Below, one piece after another: positions 34,378-42,502 of a DNA stretch of 64,000 nt. A program made the position numbers and the translations under genes. Under the pieces are notes generated by a model, which ran no database searches, was not told the DNA's origin, and saw only the letters and a list, made by a program, of their open reading frames with translations. The DNA is from Xanthobacter agilis. GTDB taxonomy: Bacteria > Pseudomonadota > Alphaproteobacteria > Rhizobiales > Xanthobacteraceae. The stretch spans positions 45,024 to 109,023 of the forward strand of contig NZ_JABWGX010000019.1 in the NCBI RefSeq assembly GCF_021730435.1, read 5' to 3'. How positions within the stretch are numbered: position 1 is the first letter of the stretch; each line of letters begins with the position of its first letter.

Positions 34378-35925
34378 ATGAACATCGCCCGCTGGCTCCT
34401 GGCGCGGGCGCAGCTTGGCCCCGATGCGCCCGCCCTGCTCGACGGCACCCGCGTGGACGCCGACTACCGCACTTTTGCCCACCGCGCCGGCGCCATCGCC
34501 CGCGCCTTGCGGGACCATCACGGCATCGCCCCCGGCGACCGCGTCGGCGTGTTCATGACCAACCGCACCCGCTACCTCGAATGCCTCTATGGCATCTGGT
34601 GGGCTGGCGCGGTGGCGGTTCCGGTGAACGCCAAGCTGCATGGGCGCGAGGCCGCCTGGATCTTCGCCGATGCCGAGGCCACCCTCGCCTTCGTCGCCGA
34701 CCACACACTGGAGGCATTGCACGCGGTGGCGGATAGCGAAGCCCTGCCGCCGCTGGTGGACGTGGACGGTCCCGGCTTCACCCGCCTGTATGATTCGCCG
34801 CCGGACCCCGAGCCCCTGGCCTGCGAGAGCGACGATCTCGCATGGCTGTTCTACACCTCGGGCACCACCGGGCGCCCCAAGGGGGTGATGCTGAGCCACG
34901 GCAACCTCACCGCCATGTCACTCTCCTATCTCGCGGATGTGGATGAGGCCCACGCGGAGGACGCCATCGTCTATGCCGCGCCCATGTCCCATGGGGCGGG
35001 CATGTACAATTTCATCCATGTGCGGGTCGGCGCCCGCCATGTGGTGCCCGCCTCCGGCGGCTTCGATGCGGACGAAGTGCTGGATCTTGGCCACGCTTTG
35101 GGCAACCTCACCTTCTTCGCCGCGCCCACCATCGTGCGCCGACTGACCGATGCCGCCCGGCGCCGGGGCGAGAACGGCGCCGGCATCAAGACCATCATCT
35201 ATGGCGGCGCGCCCATGTATCTGGCCGACCTCGAGGACGCCATCGCGGTGATGGGCCAGCGCTTCGTCGAGATCTACGGCCAGGGCGAGAGCCCCATGGC
35301 CATCACCGCCCTCGCCCGCACCTTCCATGCCGAGACCGCGAGCGAACGCGGCCGCGCCCGGCTCGCCTCCGTCGGGGTGGCGCAAAGCGTGGTGGAGGTG
35401 CGCGTCGCCGACCAGGACGGGCGCACCCTGCCGCCGGGCGAGACCGGCGAGATCGTGGTGAAGGGCCCCACAGTGATGCGGGGCTATTGGCGCAACCCCA
35501 AGGCCACCGCCGACGCCATCCGGGACGGCTGGCTGTTCACCGGCGACCTCGGCCGCATGGACGACGACGGCTTCCTGACCCTCACCGACCGCTCGAAGGA
35601 TGTCATCATCTCCGGCGGTACCAACATCTATCCGCGCGAGGTGGAAGAGGCGCTATTGACCCATCCGGCCGTGCGCGAGGTGTGCGTGGTGGGCGAGCCC
35701 GACCCCGAGTGGGGGGAAAATGTGGTGGCCTATGTAGTCACCGCGCCCGACATGGATGTCACCGACGCCGCGCTCGACGCCCATTGTCTGTCCTCCATCG
35801 CCCGCTTCAAGCGCCCCAAGCGCTACGAGCGGCGCGACGAGCTGCCGAAGAGCAATTACGGCAAGATCCTGAAGACGGTGCTGCGGGCGGAGATCACCGC
35901 GCGTCACCACCCCGTCGAAGGCTGA
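34378..35925 (+). CDS. AMP-forming acyl-CoA ligase
   Basis: A 515-residue ANL-superfamily ligase that activates a carboxylic acid with ATP and CoA. The P-loop YTSGTTGRPKGV, the YGQGESP adenine-binding motif, the GDLGRMDDDGFL hinge and the C-terminal catalytic Lys (PKSNYGKILK) are all present. Its resemblance is to medium/long-chain or aromatic acyl-CoA synthetases; the substrate is not determinable. It is followed 80 bases later by an SDR gene and then a binding-protein gene in the same direction, which suggests uptake and catabolism of one organic acid. Confidence 0.9.
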   Translation: MNIARWLLARAQLGPDAPALLDGTRVDADYRTFAHRAGAIARALRDHHGIAPGDRVGVFMTNRTRYLECLYGIWWAGAVAVPVNAKLHGREAAWIFADAEATLAFVADHTLEALHAVADSEALPPLVDVDGPGFTRLYDSPPDPEPLACESDDLAWLFYTSGTTGRPKGVMLSHGNLTAMSLSYLADVDEAHAEDAIVYAAPMSHGAGMYNFIHVRVGARHVVPASGGFDADEVLDLGHALGNLTFFAAPTIVRRLTDAARRRGENGAGIKTIIYGGAPMYLADLEDAIAVMGQRFVEIYGQGESPMAITALARTFHAETASERGRARLASVGVAQSVVEVRVADQDGRTLPPGETGEIVVKGPTVMRGYWRNPKATADAIRDGWLFTGDLGRMDDDGFLTLTDRSKDVIISGGTNIYPREVEEALLTHPAVREVCVVGEPDPEWGENVVAYVVTAPDMDVTDAALDAHCLSSIARFKRPKRYERRDELPKSNYGKILKTVLRAEITARHHPVEG

Positions 35926-36005
35926 GCGCCGCGCGCCAACGCGGATGCGCACACAAATCACCGCCCCGCACGCGGGCGGACAATGAAGAATCAAGGGAGG
36001 AACCG

Positions 36006-36812
36006 ATGGGAGAGCGGCTTTCGGGCAAGACCGCGCTGGTGGTGGGCGCGGGCGCGGTGGGGCCGGGCTGGGGCAACGGCAAGGCAACCGCCGTGCTGTT
36101 CGCCCGCGAGGGCGCCAAGGTGTTCTGCGTGGACGTGAACCCTGCCGCAGCGGAAGAAACGGTGAATCTCATCCGCGCCGAGGGGGGCGAGGCCGAGCCG
36201 TTCCGGGCGGATGTGTCGAAGCCGGGCGACATCGCCGCCTTCGTCGAGGCCTGCGTTTCGCGCTATGGCCGCATCGATGTGCTCGACAACAATGTGGGCC
36301 TCGCCGAGGTGGGCGGCGTGGTGGAGCTCCAGGAAGAGGTCTGGGACCGCATGTTCCAGGTGAATCTGAAGAGTTGCTACCTCGCCATGAAGCACGTCAT
36401 CCCGGTGATGGCGCGCCAGGGCGGCGGCTCCATCGTCAACATCTCGTCCATCGCCTCGATCCGCTACACCGGCGTGCCCTATGCCACCTATTACGCGACC
36501 AAGGCGGCCATGAACCACCTCTCGCGCACCACCGCGGTGGAATATGCGGCGCGGAACATCCGCGTGAACTGCGTGCTGCCCGGCCTGATGAAGACGCCGA
36601 TGGTGGAAAAATCCACCGGGCTCGCGCGGAGCTACGCCGGCGGCGACGTGGAGGCCATGTGGAAAGCCCGCGACGCGCAGGTGCCCATGGGCCACATGGG
36701 CACCGCCTGGGACGTGGCTTACGCGGCCCTGTTCCTGGCCAGCGACGAATCCAAATATGTCACCGGGCTCGATCTGGTGGTGGATGGGGGCGTGACCCTG
36801 AAGATGGCGTGA
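36006..36812 (+). CDS. Short-chain dehydrogenase/reductase
   Basis: A 268-residue classical SDR using NAD(P). The cofactor motif is the variant VVGAGAVGPGWGNGKA with extra Gly-rich residues instead of TGxxxGxG. NNVG, the catalytic Ser (NISSIAS) and YATYYATKAA (Tyr and Lys) follow. GGGAGG lies five bases before the ATG. It probably acts on a hydroxyacyl or alcohol intermediate produced via the neighbouring ligase, but this is inference. Confidence 0.9.
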   Translation: MGERLSGKTALVVGAGAVGPGWGNGKATAVLFAREGAKVFCVDVNPAAAEETVNLIRAEGGEAEPFRADVSKPGDIAAFVEACVSRYGRIDVLDNNVGLAEVGGVVELQEEVWDRMFQVNLKSCYLAMKHVIPVMARQGGGSIVNISSIASIRYTGVPYATYYATKAAMNHLSRTTAVEYAARNIRVNCVLPGLMKTPMVEKSTGLARSYAGGDVEAMWKARDAQVPMGHMGTAWDVAYAALFLASDESKYVTGLDLVVDGGVTLKMA

Positions 36813-36956
36813 CGCCGGCCCGCGATGGGACGGCGCGGCGAGACTTCTTCACACCCTGTCGCTCAGTTTTGCGTGAAAGGGCGCGCGCCGCCGATCCACT
36901 CGGCTATGCTTGCAAAAAATCTGGAGCGCGAACGGGCTCCGACATGGGAGGAAACA

Positions 36957-38192
36957 GTGAAGACACGCAATCTGCTGCTCGCCGCAGCCATGCTCACCCT
37001 TGGCGCGTCCTTTGGCGCGCCCTTCACCGCGACCGGCGCCAGGGCGCAGGATATCCCGGTCAAGCTGGGGGTGCTCAATGACATGTCCGGCCTCTATGCC
37101 GACATCTCGGGCCCCGGCTCGCTGGTGGCCGCGCAAATGGCGGCCGAGGACTTCATGGCCAAGAACAAGGGCGTCAAGGTGGAGGTCATCGGCGCCGACC
37201 ACCAGAACAAGCCCGACGTCGGCTCCGCCATCGCCCGCAAATGGTACGATCAGGACCATGTGGACGTCATCATGGACACCACCACCTCATCGGTGGCGCT
37301 GGCCGTGAACGACGTCACCCGCGAGAAGAACAAGATCTTCCTGGTTTCCGGCGGCGGCACCTCCGACCTCACCGGCGCCAAGTGCTCGCCCAACACGGTC
37401 CATTGGACCTATGACACCTGGGCTCTCGCCAATGGCACCGGATCGGCCCTGACCAAGCAGGGCGGCACGCCCTGGTTCTTCATCGTCGCCGACTACGCCT
37501 TCGGCGCCGCCCTGGAACGCGACGCCGCCGCCGCCGTGAAGAAGGCCGGTGGCACCGTGGCCGGCAGCGTGAAGCATCCCTTGAGCGCGACCGACTTCTC
37601 GTCCTTCCTGCTCCAGGCCCAGTCGTCCGGCGCCAAGGTGATCGGCCTTGCCAATGCCGGTTCGGACCTCATCAACGCCATCAAGCAGGCCTCCGAGTTC
37701 GGCATCACCCAGGGCGGCCAGTCGCTGGCGGGACTGCTCATCTTCTCCAGCGACGTGAAGGCGCTGGGGCTTCAGGCGGCGCAGGGGCTGCTGCTGACCG
37801 AAGCCTTCTATTGGGACCTCAACGACGACACCCGTGCCTTCTCCAAGCGGTTTGCCGAAAAGTTCGGCGGCAAGATGCCCACCAGCGCCCAGGCCGGCGT
37901 CTATTCCAGCGCCATGCACTATCTCGACGCGGTGAAGGCGAGCGGCACCAAGGACGCGCCGAAGGTGATGGCGCAGATGCGCGCCACCCCCATCAACGAC
38001 CCGCTGTTCGGCAAGGGCGAAGTGCGCATCGACGGCCGCGCCACCCATCCCATGTATCTGTTCCGCGTGAAGAAGCCGGCCGATTCGAAGGGCCCCTGGG
38101 ACCTCTACGAGCTGGTGGCGACCATTCCCGCCAACGAGGCCTTCCGCCCCCTGGCGGACGGCGGCTGCCCGCTGGTGGCCCAGGCCAAGTGA
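36957..38192 (+). CDS. Periplasmic substrate-binding protein, branched-chain amino acid ABC type
   Basis: A 411-residue protein with a signal peptide (RNLLLAAAMLTLGASFGAPF...ARAQD) and a Leu/Ile/Val-binding-protein-type fold (Peripla_BP_6). The start VKLGVLNDMSGLYADISGPG is typical. The GTG at 36957 has GGGAGG five bases upstream and directly precedes the signal sequence. Such family members often bind aromatic or short organic acids rather than amino acids. No permease or ATPase genes follow, so it is an orphan binding protein in this window. Confidence 0.9.
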   Translation: MKTRNLLLAAAMLTLGASFGAPFTATGARAQDIPVKLGVLNDMSGLYADISGPGSLVAAQMAAEDFMAKNKGVKVEVIGADHQNKPDVGSAIARKWYDQDHVDVIMDTTTSSVALAVNDVTREKNKIFLVSGGGTSDLTGAKCSPNTVHWTYDTWALANGTGSALTKQGGTPWFFIVADYAFGAALERDAAAAVKKAGGTVAGSVKHPLSATDFSSFLLQAQSSGAKVIGLANAGSDLINAIKQASEFGITQGGQSLAGLLIFSSDVKALGLQAAQGLLLTEAFYWDLNDDTRAFSKRFAEKFGGKMPTSAQAGVYSSAMHYLDAVKASGTKDAPKVMAQMRATPINDPLFGKGEVRIDGRATHPMYLFRVKKPADSKGPWDLYELVATIPANEAFRPLADGGCPLVAQAK

Positions 38193-38270
38193 ACCTAGGC
38201 CAAGTGAACTAGGCCAAGTGAACCCGGACCAAGTAAACCCGAACCGCGTGAACCCGCACCACATGAGCGC
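38182..38270. repeat. Degenerate 14-15-bp tandem repeats at the stop of the binding-protein gene
   Basis: Six units follow one another: AGGCCAAGTGAACCT, AGGCCAAGTGAACT, AGGCCAAGTGAACCC, GGACCAAGTAAACCC, GAACCGCGTGAACCC, GCACCACATGAGCGC. They decay from left to right. The gene's last Lys codon and its TGA lie inside the first unit. Confidence 0.75.
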
Positions 38271-38324
38271 GCGCCGTCCATAAGCGCACGCGCGCCTCAC
38301 GCCCCCGGCGTGGCGGCGGAACCG

Positions 38325-38356
38325 GGGGCCGCGTCGCGAGGCGCGGCCCCTTTTGT
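38325..38356 (+). terminator. Intrinsic terminator
   Basis: GGGGCCGCG and CGCGGCCCC form a 9-bp GC stem with an 8-base loop followed by TTTT. It ends the ligase-SDR-binding-protein transcript; the next gene converges just beyond. Confidence 0.75.
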
Positions 38357-38381
38357 ATCCCGTGGCTGGAACCCGGTCCGT

Positions 38382-38849
38382 TCAGGCGCCGTGTTCCACC
38401 AGGTCCGGCAGGCGCTTGGCGAGGGCGCGCAGCACGCTTTCCGAGCCCTTGGACATGATCTCGAACACCCCGTTCGACGCCTCGTCGGTGGCGAAGCCCT
38501 CGTGCGAGAACATCAGGCGGGTGCCGGTTTCGGTGGGGGCGAGGGTCCAGGTCACCACCGTGTCGATATAACGGCCGAAGCCCTTCAACTCCTCATGGCC
38601 GCCGCGCCAGGTGAATTTCAGCAGCGCCTCCGGCACCACCTCGGTCACCTGGCATTGGAACTCGCCGTCCCAGCGCTCCACCGGCCGGCTCCAGATGGTG
38701 AACCTGTGTTGCAGCACCGGCTGGATGTCGTTGGGAAAGAACCATACGGCGAGCCACTCGGAATCGGTCATGGCCCGCCACACGGTCTCCACCGGATAGG
38801 CGAACTCGGCTTGCGTGAGAATGGCGCGGGTCTCGGCAAGGGTGGTCAC
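38382..38849 (-). CDS. SRPBCC/AHSA1-domain protein
   Basis: A 155-residue START-like (AHSA1/CalC) domain protein. The family pattern is FAYPVETVWRAMTDSEWLAVWFFP, a central W..P-rich strand, RGGHEELKGFGRYIDTVVTWTL and a long C-terminal helix. Such domains form a hydrophobic pocket; the ligand is unknown. GTG 38849 is favoured by GGGAG seven bases upstream; ATG 38879 lacks a site. Confidence 0.82.
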   Translation of the reverse strand: MTTLAETRAILTQAEFAYPVETVWRAMTDSEWLAVWFFPNDIQPVLQHRFTIWSRPVERWDGEFQCQVTEVVPEALLKFTWRGGHEELKGFGRYIDTVVTWTLAPTETGTRLMFSHEGFATDEASNGVFEIMSKGSESVLRALAKRLPDLVEHGA

Positions 38850-38891
38850 GGCGAAACTCCCAATTGAGGCAATGAACAAGGACAGTCCGGC

Positions 38892-39356
38892 TCAAGACAC
38901 CGCCGTCGCGGTCTCCTCCGCCTCGGACAGGGCGCTCCAGATCCAGCGGCGCAGGTCGCCGGCGAACAGAACGCCCGACACCCGCGCCACCTCCCGCCGA
39001 TGGTGGATGAGGCTCAAGGTGGGAACGGTCTGGATGCGGAAATAGGTGGCAAGCGCGCTCTCGGCGTCGGTATCCACCTTGGCGAAGCGCACATGGGGCT
39101 CGAACTCGGCCGCCAGGCTCTCGAACACCGGCGCCATGCTGCGGCAGGGGCCGCACCAATCGGCCCAGAAATCAATGAGCAGGGGCAGCCCGCCCTCGGC
39201 CGTATGGGCATCGAAGCCGGCGGTGGACAGATGCATCGGCTGGCCCGCGAAAAGGGCCTCGCCACAGGCCCCGCAGCGGGCGCTTTTCAACTCCACACCC
39301 GGAGCCTGCGGAATGCGCGCATGACAATGGGGACAGGCGACGGTCAAGGCCTTCAT
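38892..39356 (-). CDS. trxC: Thioredoxin with N-terminal zinc ribbon (TrxC type)
   Basis: A 154-residue thioredoxin 2-like protein. An N-terminal zinc ribbon (CPHCHARIP and CGACGEALF) precedes a thioredoxin fold with active site WADWCGPCRSMAP and the cis-Pro TVPTLSL. It reduces disulfides in the cytosol, often under oxidative stress. Its ATG overlaps the stop of the upstream gene (ATGA), so the two are translationally coupled. Confidence 0.9.
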   Translation of the reverse strand: MKALTVACPHCHARIPQAPGVELKSARCGACGEALFAGQPMHLSTAGFDAHTAEGGLPLLIDFWADWCGPCRSMAPVFESLAAEFEPHVRFAKVDTDAESALATYFRIQTVPTLSLIHHRREVARVSGVLFAGDLRRWIWSALSEAEETATAVS

Positions 39357-39874
39357 GGCAGCTCTCCGGCAAGACGGGGCGCGGGCGGCCGTCCGGCGAG
39401 GCCCCCCGCGAATTGGGTGCGGAACAGGACCCAGGCGGCCGCGTCCGCAAAATGGACATCGGCGAACCATTCGACGGTGTCGGTGCCGTCGGCCCAGGTG
39501 CGCGGCGTGCGCCACCAGCCGAACGCCGGCCAGCGCGGGTTGCGCACCGCCGGCCCCACCCCCTCGCGCATCGACAGGCGGCCGATGGCTTCGGCGAGGC
39601 CCGCCATCACCTCCGGACGAAAGGTGAGCGCGAACGAGACACCGTGCCGGTGGAGCCGGTGCGGCGCGCGCAACAGGTGCTGGTCGATCAGTGCGAAGCC
39701 GGGTGGACCTTCGCCCCGGAACTCCCGCAGCAGCAGCAGGCGGAAGCCCGAGACGCCAAGCTGCGCCGGCACCGTATGGATGGCGGTGGGCTCGGCGTGA
39801 CCCTCCCCGGCCGGGGCGAAAGCATCCGGAACGGGCGGCGCGGGGCCGACAGGATTGTCGTTTGCGTGGTCCAT
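39353..39874 (-). CDS. Hypothetical protein coupled to trxC
   Basis: A 173-residue protein of a family I do not recognise. It has a Pro-rich N-terminus (~30 residues), then GFRLLLLREFRGEGPPGFALIDQHLLRAPHRLHRHGVSFAL, a helix, and a Trp-rich region (RWPAFGWWRTPRTW..VEWFADVHFADAAAWVLF). The conserved-looking Trp and His suggest a folded cytosolic domain. It shares a four-base ATGA overlap with trxC, which argues for a joint operon and supports its being real. Confidence 0.65.
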   Translation of the reverse strand: MDHANDNPVGPAPPVPDAFAPAGEGHAEPTAIHTVPAQLGVSGFRLLLLREFRGEGPPGFALIDQHLLRAPHRLHRHGVSFALTFRPEVMAGLAEAIGRLSMREGVGPAVRNPRWPAFGWWRTPRTWADGTDTVEWFADVHFADAAAWVLFRTQFAGGLAGRPPAPRLAGELP

Positions 39875-39974
39875 GGCACCAAACGTGCAAGAATGCGGCC
39901 GAAGCGGGCGGTGCCGTTCAAACCCAGCCCCGGACCCCAAACGCGGCCCGCGAAAGACCCACCAAGAGGCATCC

Positions 39975-40319
39975 GTGACCCAGCGCGACTACATTCCAGA
40001 ACTCAGCGAAGTGCGCATGGTGCGCCGCGCGCCGGAGCGTCCCTTTCCGTTCGCGGACGAAGATCGGGCCTATGTGTCGGGCCGCCTGCGGGACGTGGAG
40101 ACCGCGTTCGGCTTCACCGCCTTCCCCGGTCTCGCCTTCGACCAGATCCCGGCGCGGGCGCTGATCTCCCATTTCATCGAATGGTGGCGCACCCTGGAGC
40201 CGCGGACACCGGCCCAGGTGGAGGCCCACGCCCAGTTGCCGGCCGCCATCCGGCTGCTGGACACCGTCTCCACCTGGCTGGAGGAACAGGCGCAACGCCG
40301 TCCGCCCGGCGCGCGGTGA
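39975..40319 (+). CDS. Hypothetical protein
   Basis: A 114-residue protein with no family I recognise. It has a charged N-terminus (RDYIPELSEVRMVRRAPERP) and a helical region with aromatic residues (ISHFIEWWRTLEPRTPAQVEAHAQL, LLDTVSTWLEEQAQRR). The start is taken as GTG 39975 with AGAGG five bases upstream; ATG 40017 is possible. It is divergent from the trxC pair and convergent with hicAB. Confidence 0.6.
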   Translation: MTQRDYIPELSEVRMVRRAPERPFPFADEDRAYVSGRLRDVETAFGFTAFPGLAFDQIPARALISHFIEWWRTLEPRTPAQVEAHAQLPAAIRLLDTVSTWLEEQAQRRPPGAR

Positions 40320-40329
40320 GCGGCCGCTC

Positions 40330-40542
40330 TCAGCCCCCGGAGGGCTCCGGGGGCGTGCGGTCGGAGGCCTTCAGGGCGTCGATGCAGGCGAACAGGGCCT
40401 GCCGCCCGTCGGTGAGCGCCGCTTCTGGCGTATCACCGACACCAAGGCAGCCGGGAATGTCGGGAAAGCTCGCAACGAAGCCGCCACCGTCCTCGGCGGC
40501 GATGGGCTTCAGCTCATGAGGATAGGCCGCGACGTCGGTCAT
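40330..40542 (-). CDS. hicB: HicB-like antitoxin (minimal)
   Basis: A 70-residue protein with the HicB partial RNase H-like fold: GGFVASFPDIPGCLGVGDTPEAALTDGRQAL. It ends right after this domain, without the usual C-terminal ribbon-helix-helix or HTH DNA-binding part. It follows a HicA-like gene with an ATGA overlap. It should neutralise the toxin. Autorepression would need another DNA-binding partner. Confidence 0.78.
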   Translation of the reverse strand: MTDVAAYPHELKPIAAEDGGGFVASFPDIPGCLGVGDTPEAALTDGRQALFACIDALKASDRTPPEPSGG

Positions 40543-40781
40543 TGGTCGATCCCGTCCATGAGGTCGACCATCTCCACGAACGCCCGCACATGGGGCGCGC
40601 GGATCTTCTGCTTCATGGGCACGGCCACGCAATTGGGCACGGAAGGGTGGGTGAACACCACATGGGTGCCCGTAACCTTGCGAAATTTCATCGCATATTG
40701 GGACGCGGTGATTTCGAGATCGGCCGGGCGCCAATCCCCGCCCGGATTGCTGCGCAATGCTTCGAGGCGCTTGTTGTACAT
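40539..40781 (-). CDS. hicA: HicA-like mRNA interferase toxin
   Basis: An 80-residue dsRBD-like protein with the HicA signature RKVTGTHVVFTHPSVPNCVAVP. His40 in GTHVVF corresponds to the catalytic His of HicA, which cleaves translated mRNA. The C-terminal half (QKIRAPHVRAFVEMVDLM) departs from the standard HicA ending, so this is a divergent member. It is the first gene of the pair and overlaps the antitoxin start by four bases. The promoter region to its right is shared with the polysaccharide gene. Confidence 0.72.
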   Translation of the reverse strand: MYNKRLEALRSNPGGDWRPADLEITASQYAMKFRKVTGTHVVFTHPSVPNCVAVPMKQKIRAPHVRAFVEMVDLMDGIDQ

Positions 40782-40954
40782 GGTGAAATATCCATTGAAA
40801 GAGCGAAAAACATCATCTGGAAAGCTTTCAGTTTAGGCTGCGGCGCGCCCGCGGCAAGCCGAAAATGCCGGGCGCCGCGCCAGCCCGCGGCCCGCCCCCC
40901 GGCCGCGTGACGCAAGCTGTTGGATTGGGTCACAGTTCGTGAGCTTTGCTGCGT

Positions 40955-40969
40955 TAATCAAAGCTTAAG
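40955..40969. promoter_or_regulatory. Perfect CtrA box upstream of the polysaccharide transferase gene
   Basis: TTAA-TCAAAGC-TTAA matches the CtrA recognition sequence TTAA-N7-TTAA at every fixed position, 101 bases before the ATG at 41070. It is the only perfect match I found in the window. GANTC sites at 41004 (GATTC) and 41072 (GACTC, in the start codon) lie between it and the gene start. Confidence 0.65.
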
Positions 40970-40986
40970 ATGCGGGGTCAGGTACC

Positions 40987-40999
40987 CTTGACGGTCAAG
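40987..40999. promoter_or_regulatory. Palindrome CTTGAC-G-GTCAAG
   Basis: This is a perfect 6+1+6 palindrome 71 bases before the transferase ATG and 18 bases after the CtrA box. It could be an operator or supply a TTGAC -35 element; the sequence alone cannot decide. Confidence 0.4.
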
Positions 41000-41069
41000 C
41001 CGCGATTCAGGAGAAGGTGAGGCTGACGCCGGGTCGCTTCAAGGACCGGGCGGGCGGGAATGCGGCACC

Positions 41070-42500
41070 ATGACTCGTTGGACCCACGGCCTTATCAATC
41101 GCCTTGTCATCGTCTGCGATATCATCATGGCGCTGCTGGCGGCGGTGGTCGCCCATCTGCACTGGAATTTCTTGTCCTGGAGCCAGATCGGCATCCTCTG
41201 GATCATCGGCATCTTCAGCTTCGTGCAGATACTTCAATTCGGCCGGGCGTATCGAGTGGAACATTACTCGCGAGTGCGCCGGCAAGTCGGACACGTCATC
41301 TTCGGCGGCATTCCGGCCGGTGTGGTCGTGGGCGTGTGTTATTATGCCATGATCCCGCCCGGCTACACCAATCTGAAGGTCCTGGTGGGCTGGGGCGTGA
41401 CCACCATCATCGCCCTGCTGTTCGGCCGCCTGGTGCTGGTGCGCCTGGGGATGATCCAGGTGAAACGCCACGCGGTCCTGCGGCGCAACGTGGTGGTGCT
41501 CGGCGAGCGGACCCGGGCCCGCGATCTGGTGGATCGCTATGAGCAGGAAGAGGGCGCGGGCGGCCTGCTGTCCTTCGTCGGCCTGTTCACCGACGAGCCG
41601 CAGTCCACGCTCGACACCGGCCATCCGGTCTCGCCCGTGACCGGCAAACCCTATCCCCGCGAGCAGCACGGCGTTGCGGCGCTTCTGGACTACGCGCGCA
41701 ATGCGCAGGTGGACATGGTGGTCATCACCAAGTCGTGGACGGACCCCGCGGCCATCAGCGCGCTGGTGGGCGAACTGCACCAGATCGCCACCGACGTGGT
41801 GGTGGAGCTTGATCCCCACTCCTTTTCGCTCAATTACGCCCACCTGACCATGCTCGCCGGCGAGCCCGCGCTCCAGGTGCAGCAGCAGCCGTTCAAGGGC
41901 TCGCTGGGGCTATTGAAGGCGGTGGAGGATTATGTGGTCGCCTCCATCGGCCTCATCCTCACCTCGCCGATCCTGTTGGCGGCGGCCATCGCCATCAAGC
42001 TCGAATCGCCGGGCCCGGTGCTGTTCAAGCAGCCGCGTGTCGGGCGCAACAACAAGGTGTTCGACGTCTTCAAGCTGCGCACCATGACGGTCGATCCCAA
42101 TGACGACGGTTCCGCCGGCACCCGCCGCGACAGCCCGCGCATCACCCGCATCGGCCGCTTCCTGCGCTCCACCTCCATCGACGAGCTGCCGCAGTTGCTC
42201 AACGTGCTGAAGGGCGACATGTCGGTGGTGGGGCCGCGCCCCCATGTGCCCAACATGCTGGTGTCGCCCAATGTGGTGTATGAGGCGATCCAGCATTATG
42301 TGTCGCGCTACCGGGTGAAGCCGGGCATCACCGGCTGGGCGCAGATCAACGGCTCGCGCGGCCCCGTGCTCTCGGTGGAGAAGGCCGAGCGGCGCCTCGC
42401 CCTCGACCTCTATTACATCGAGAACTGGTCGATCTGGCTGGACTTCCGCATCATGGTGCTCACCGTCACCAAGGGCATGGCTGGTCCATCGGTGTTTTGA
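41070..42500 (+). CDS. Undecaprenyl-phosphate sugar-1-phosphate transferase (WcaJ/PssY type)
   Basis: A 476-residue polyprenyl-phosphate hexose-1-phosphate transferase. Four N-terminal membrane helices are followed by a CoA-binding-like domain (VVVLGERTRARDLVDRY) and a re-entrant membrane helix. The C-terminal catalytic domain has FKQPRVGRNNKVFDVFKLRTM, ITRIGRFLRSTSIDELPQLLNVLKGDMSVVGPRP and PGITGWAQI. It loads the first sugar phosphate, usually glucose, onto the lipid carrier to start exopolysaccharide, holdfast or capsule synthesis. A perfect CtrA box lies upstream, suggesting cell-cycle control. Confidence 0.92.
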   Translation: MTRWTHGLINRLVIVCDIIMALLAAVVAHLHWNFLSWSQIGILWIIGIFSFVQILQFGRAYRVEHYSRVRRQVGHVIFGGIPAGVVVGVCYYAMIPPGYTNLKVLVGWGVTTIIALLFGRLVLVRLGMIQVKRHAVLRRNVVVLGERTRARDLVDRYEQEEGAGGLLSFVGLFTDEPQSTLDTGHPVSPVTGKPYPREQHGVAALLDYARNAQVDMVVITKSWTDPAAISALVGELHQIATDVVVELDPHSFSLNYAHLTMLAGEPALQVQQQPFKGSLGLLKAVEDYVVASIGLILTSPILLAAAIAIKLESPGPVLFKQPRVGRNNKVFDVFKLRTMTVDPNDDGSAGTRRDSPRITRIGRFLRSTSIDELPQLLNVLKGDMSVVGPRPHVPNMLVSPNVVYEAIQHYVSRYRVKPGITGWAQINGSRGPVLSVEKAERRLALDLYYIENWSIWLDFRIMVLTVTKGMAGPSVF

Positions 42501-42502
42501 GC

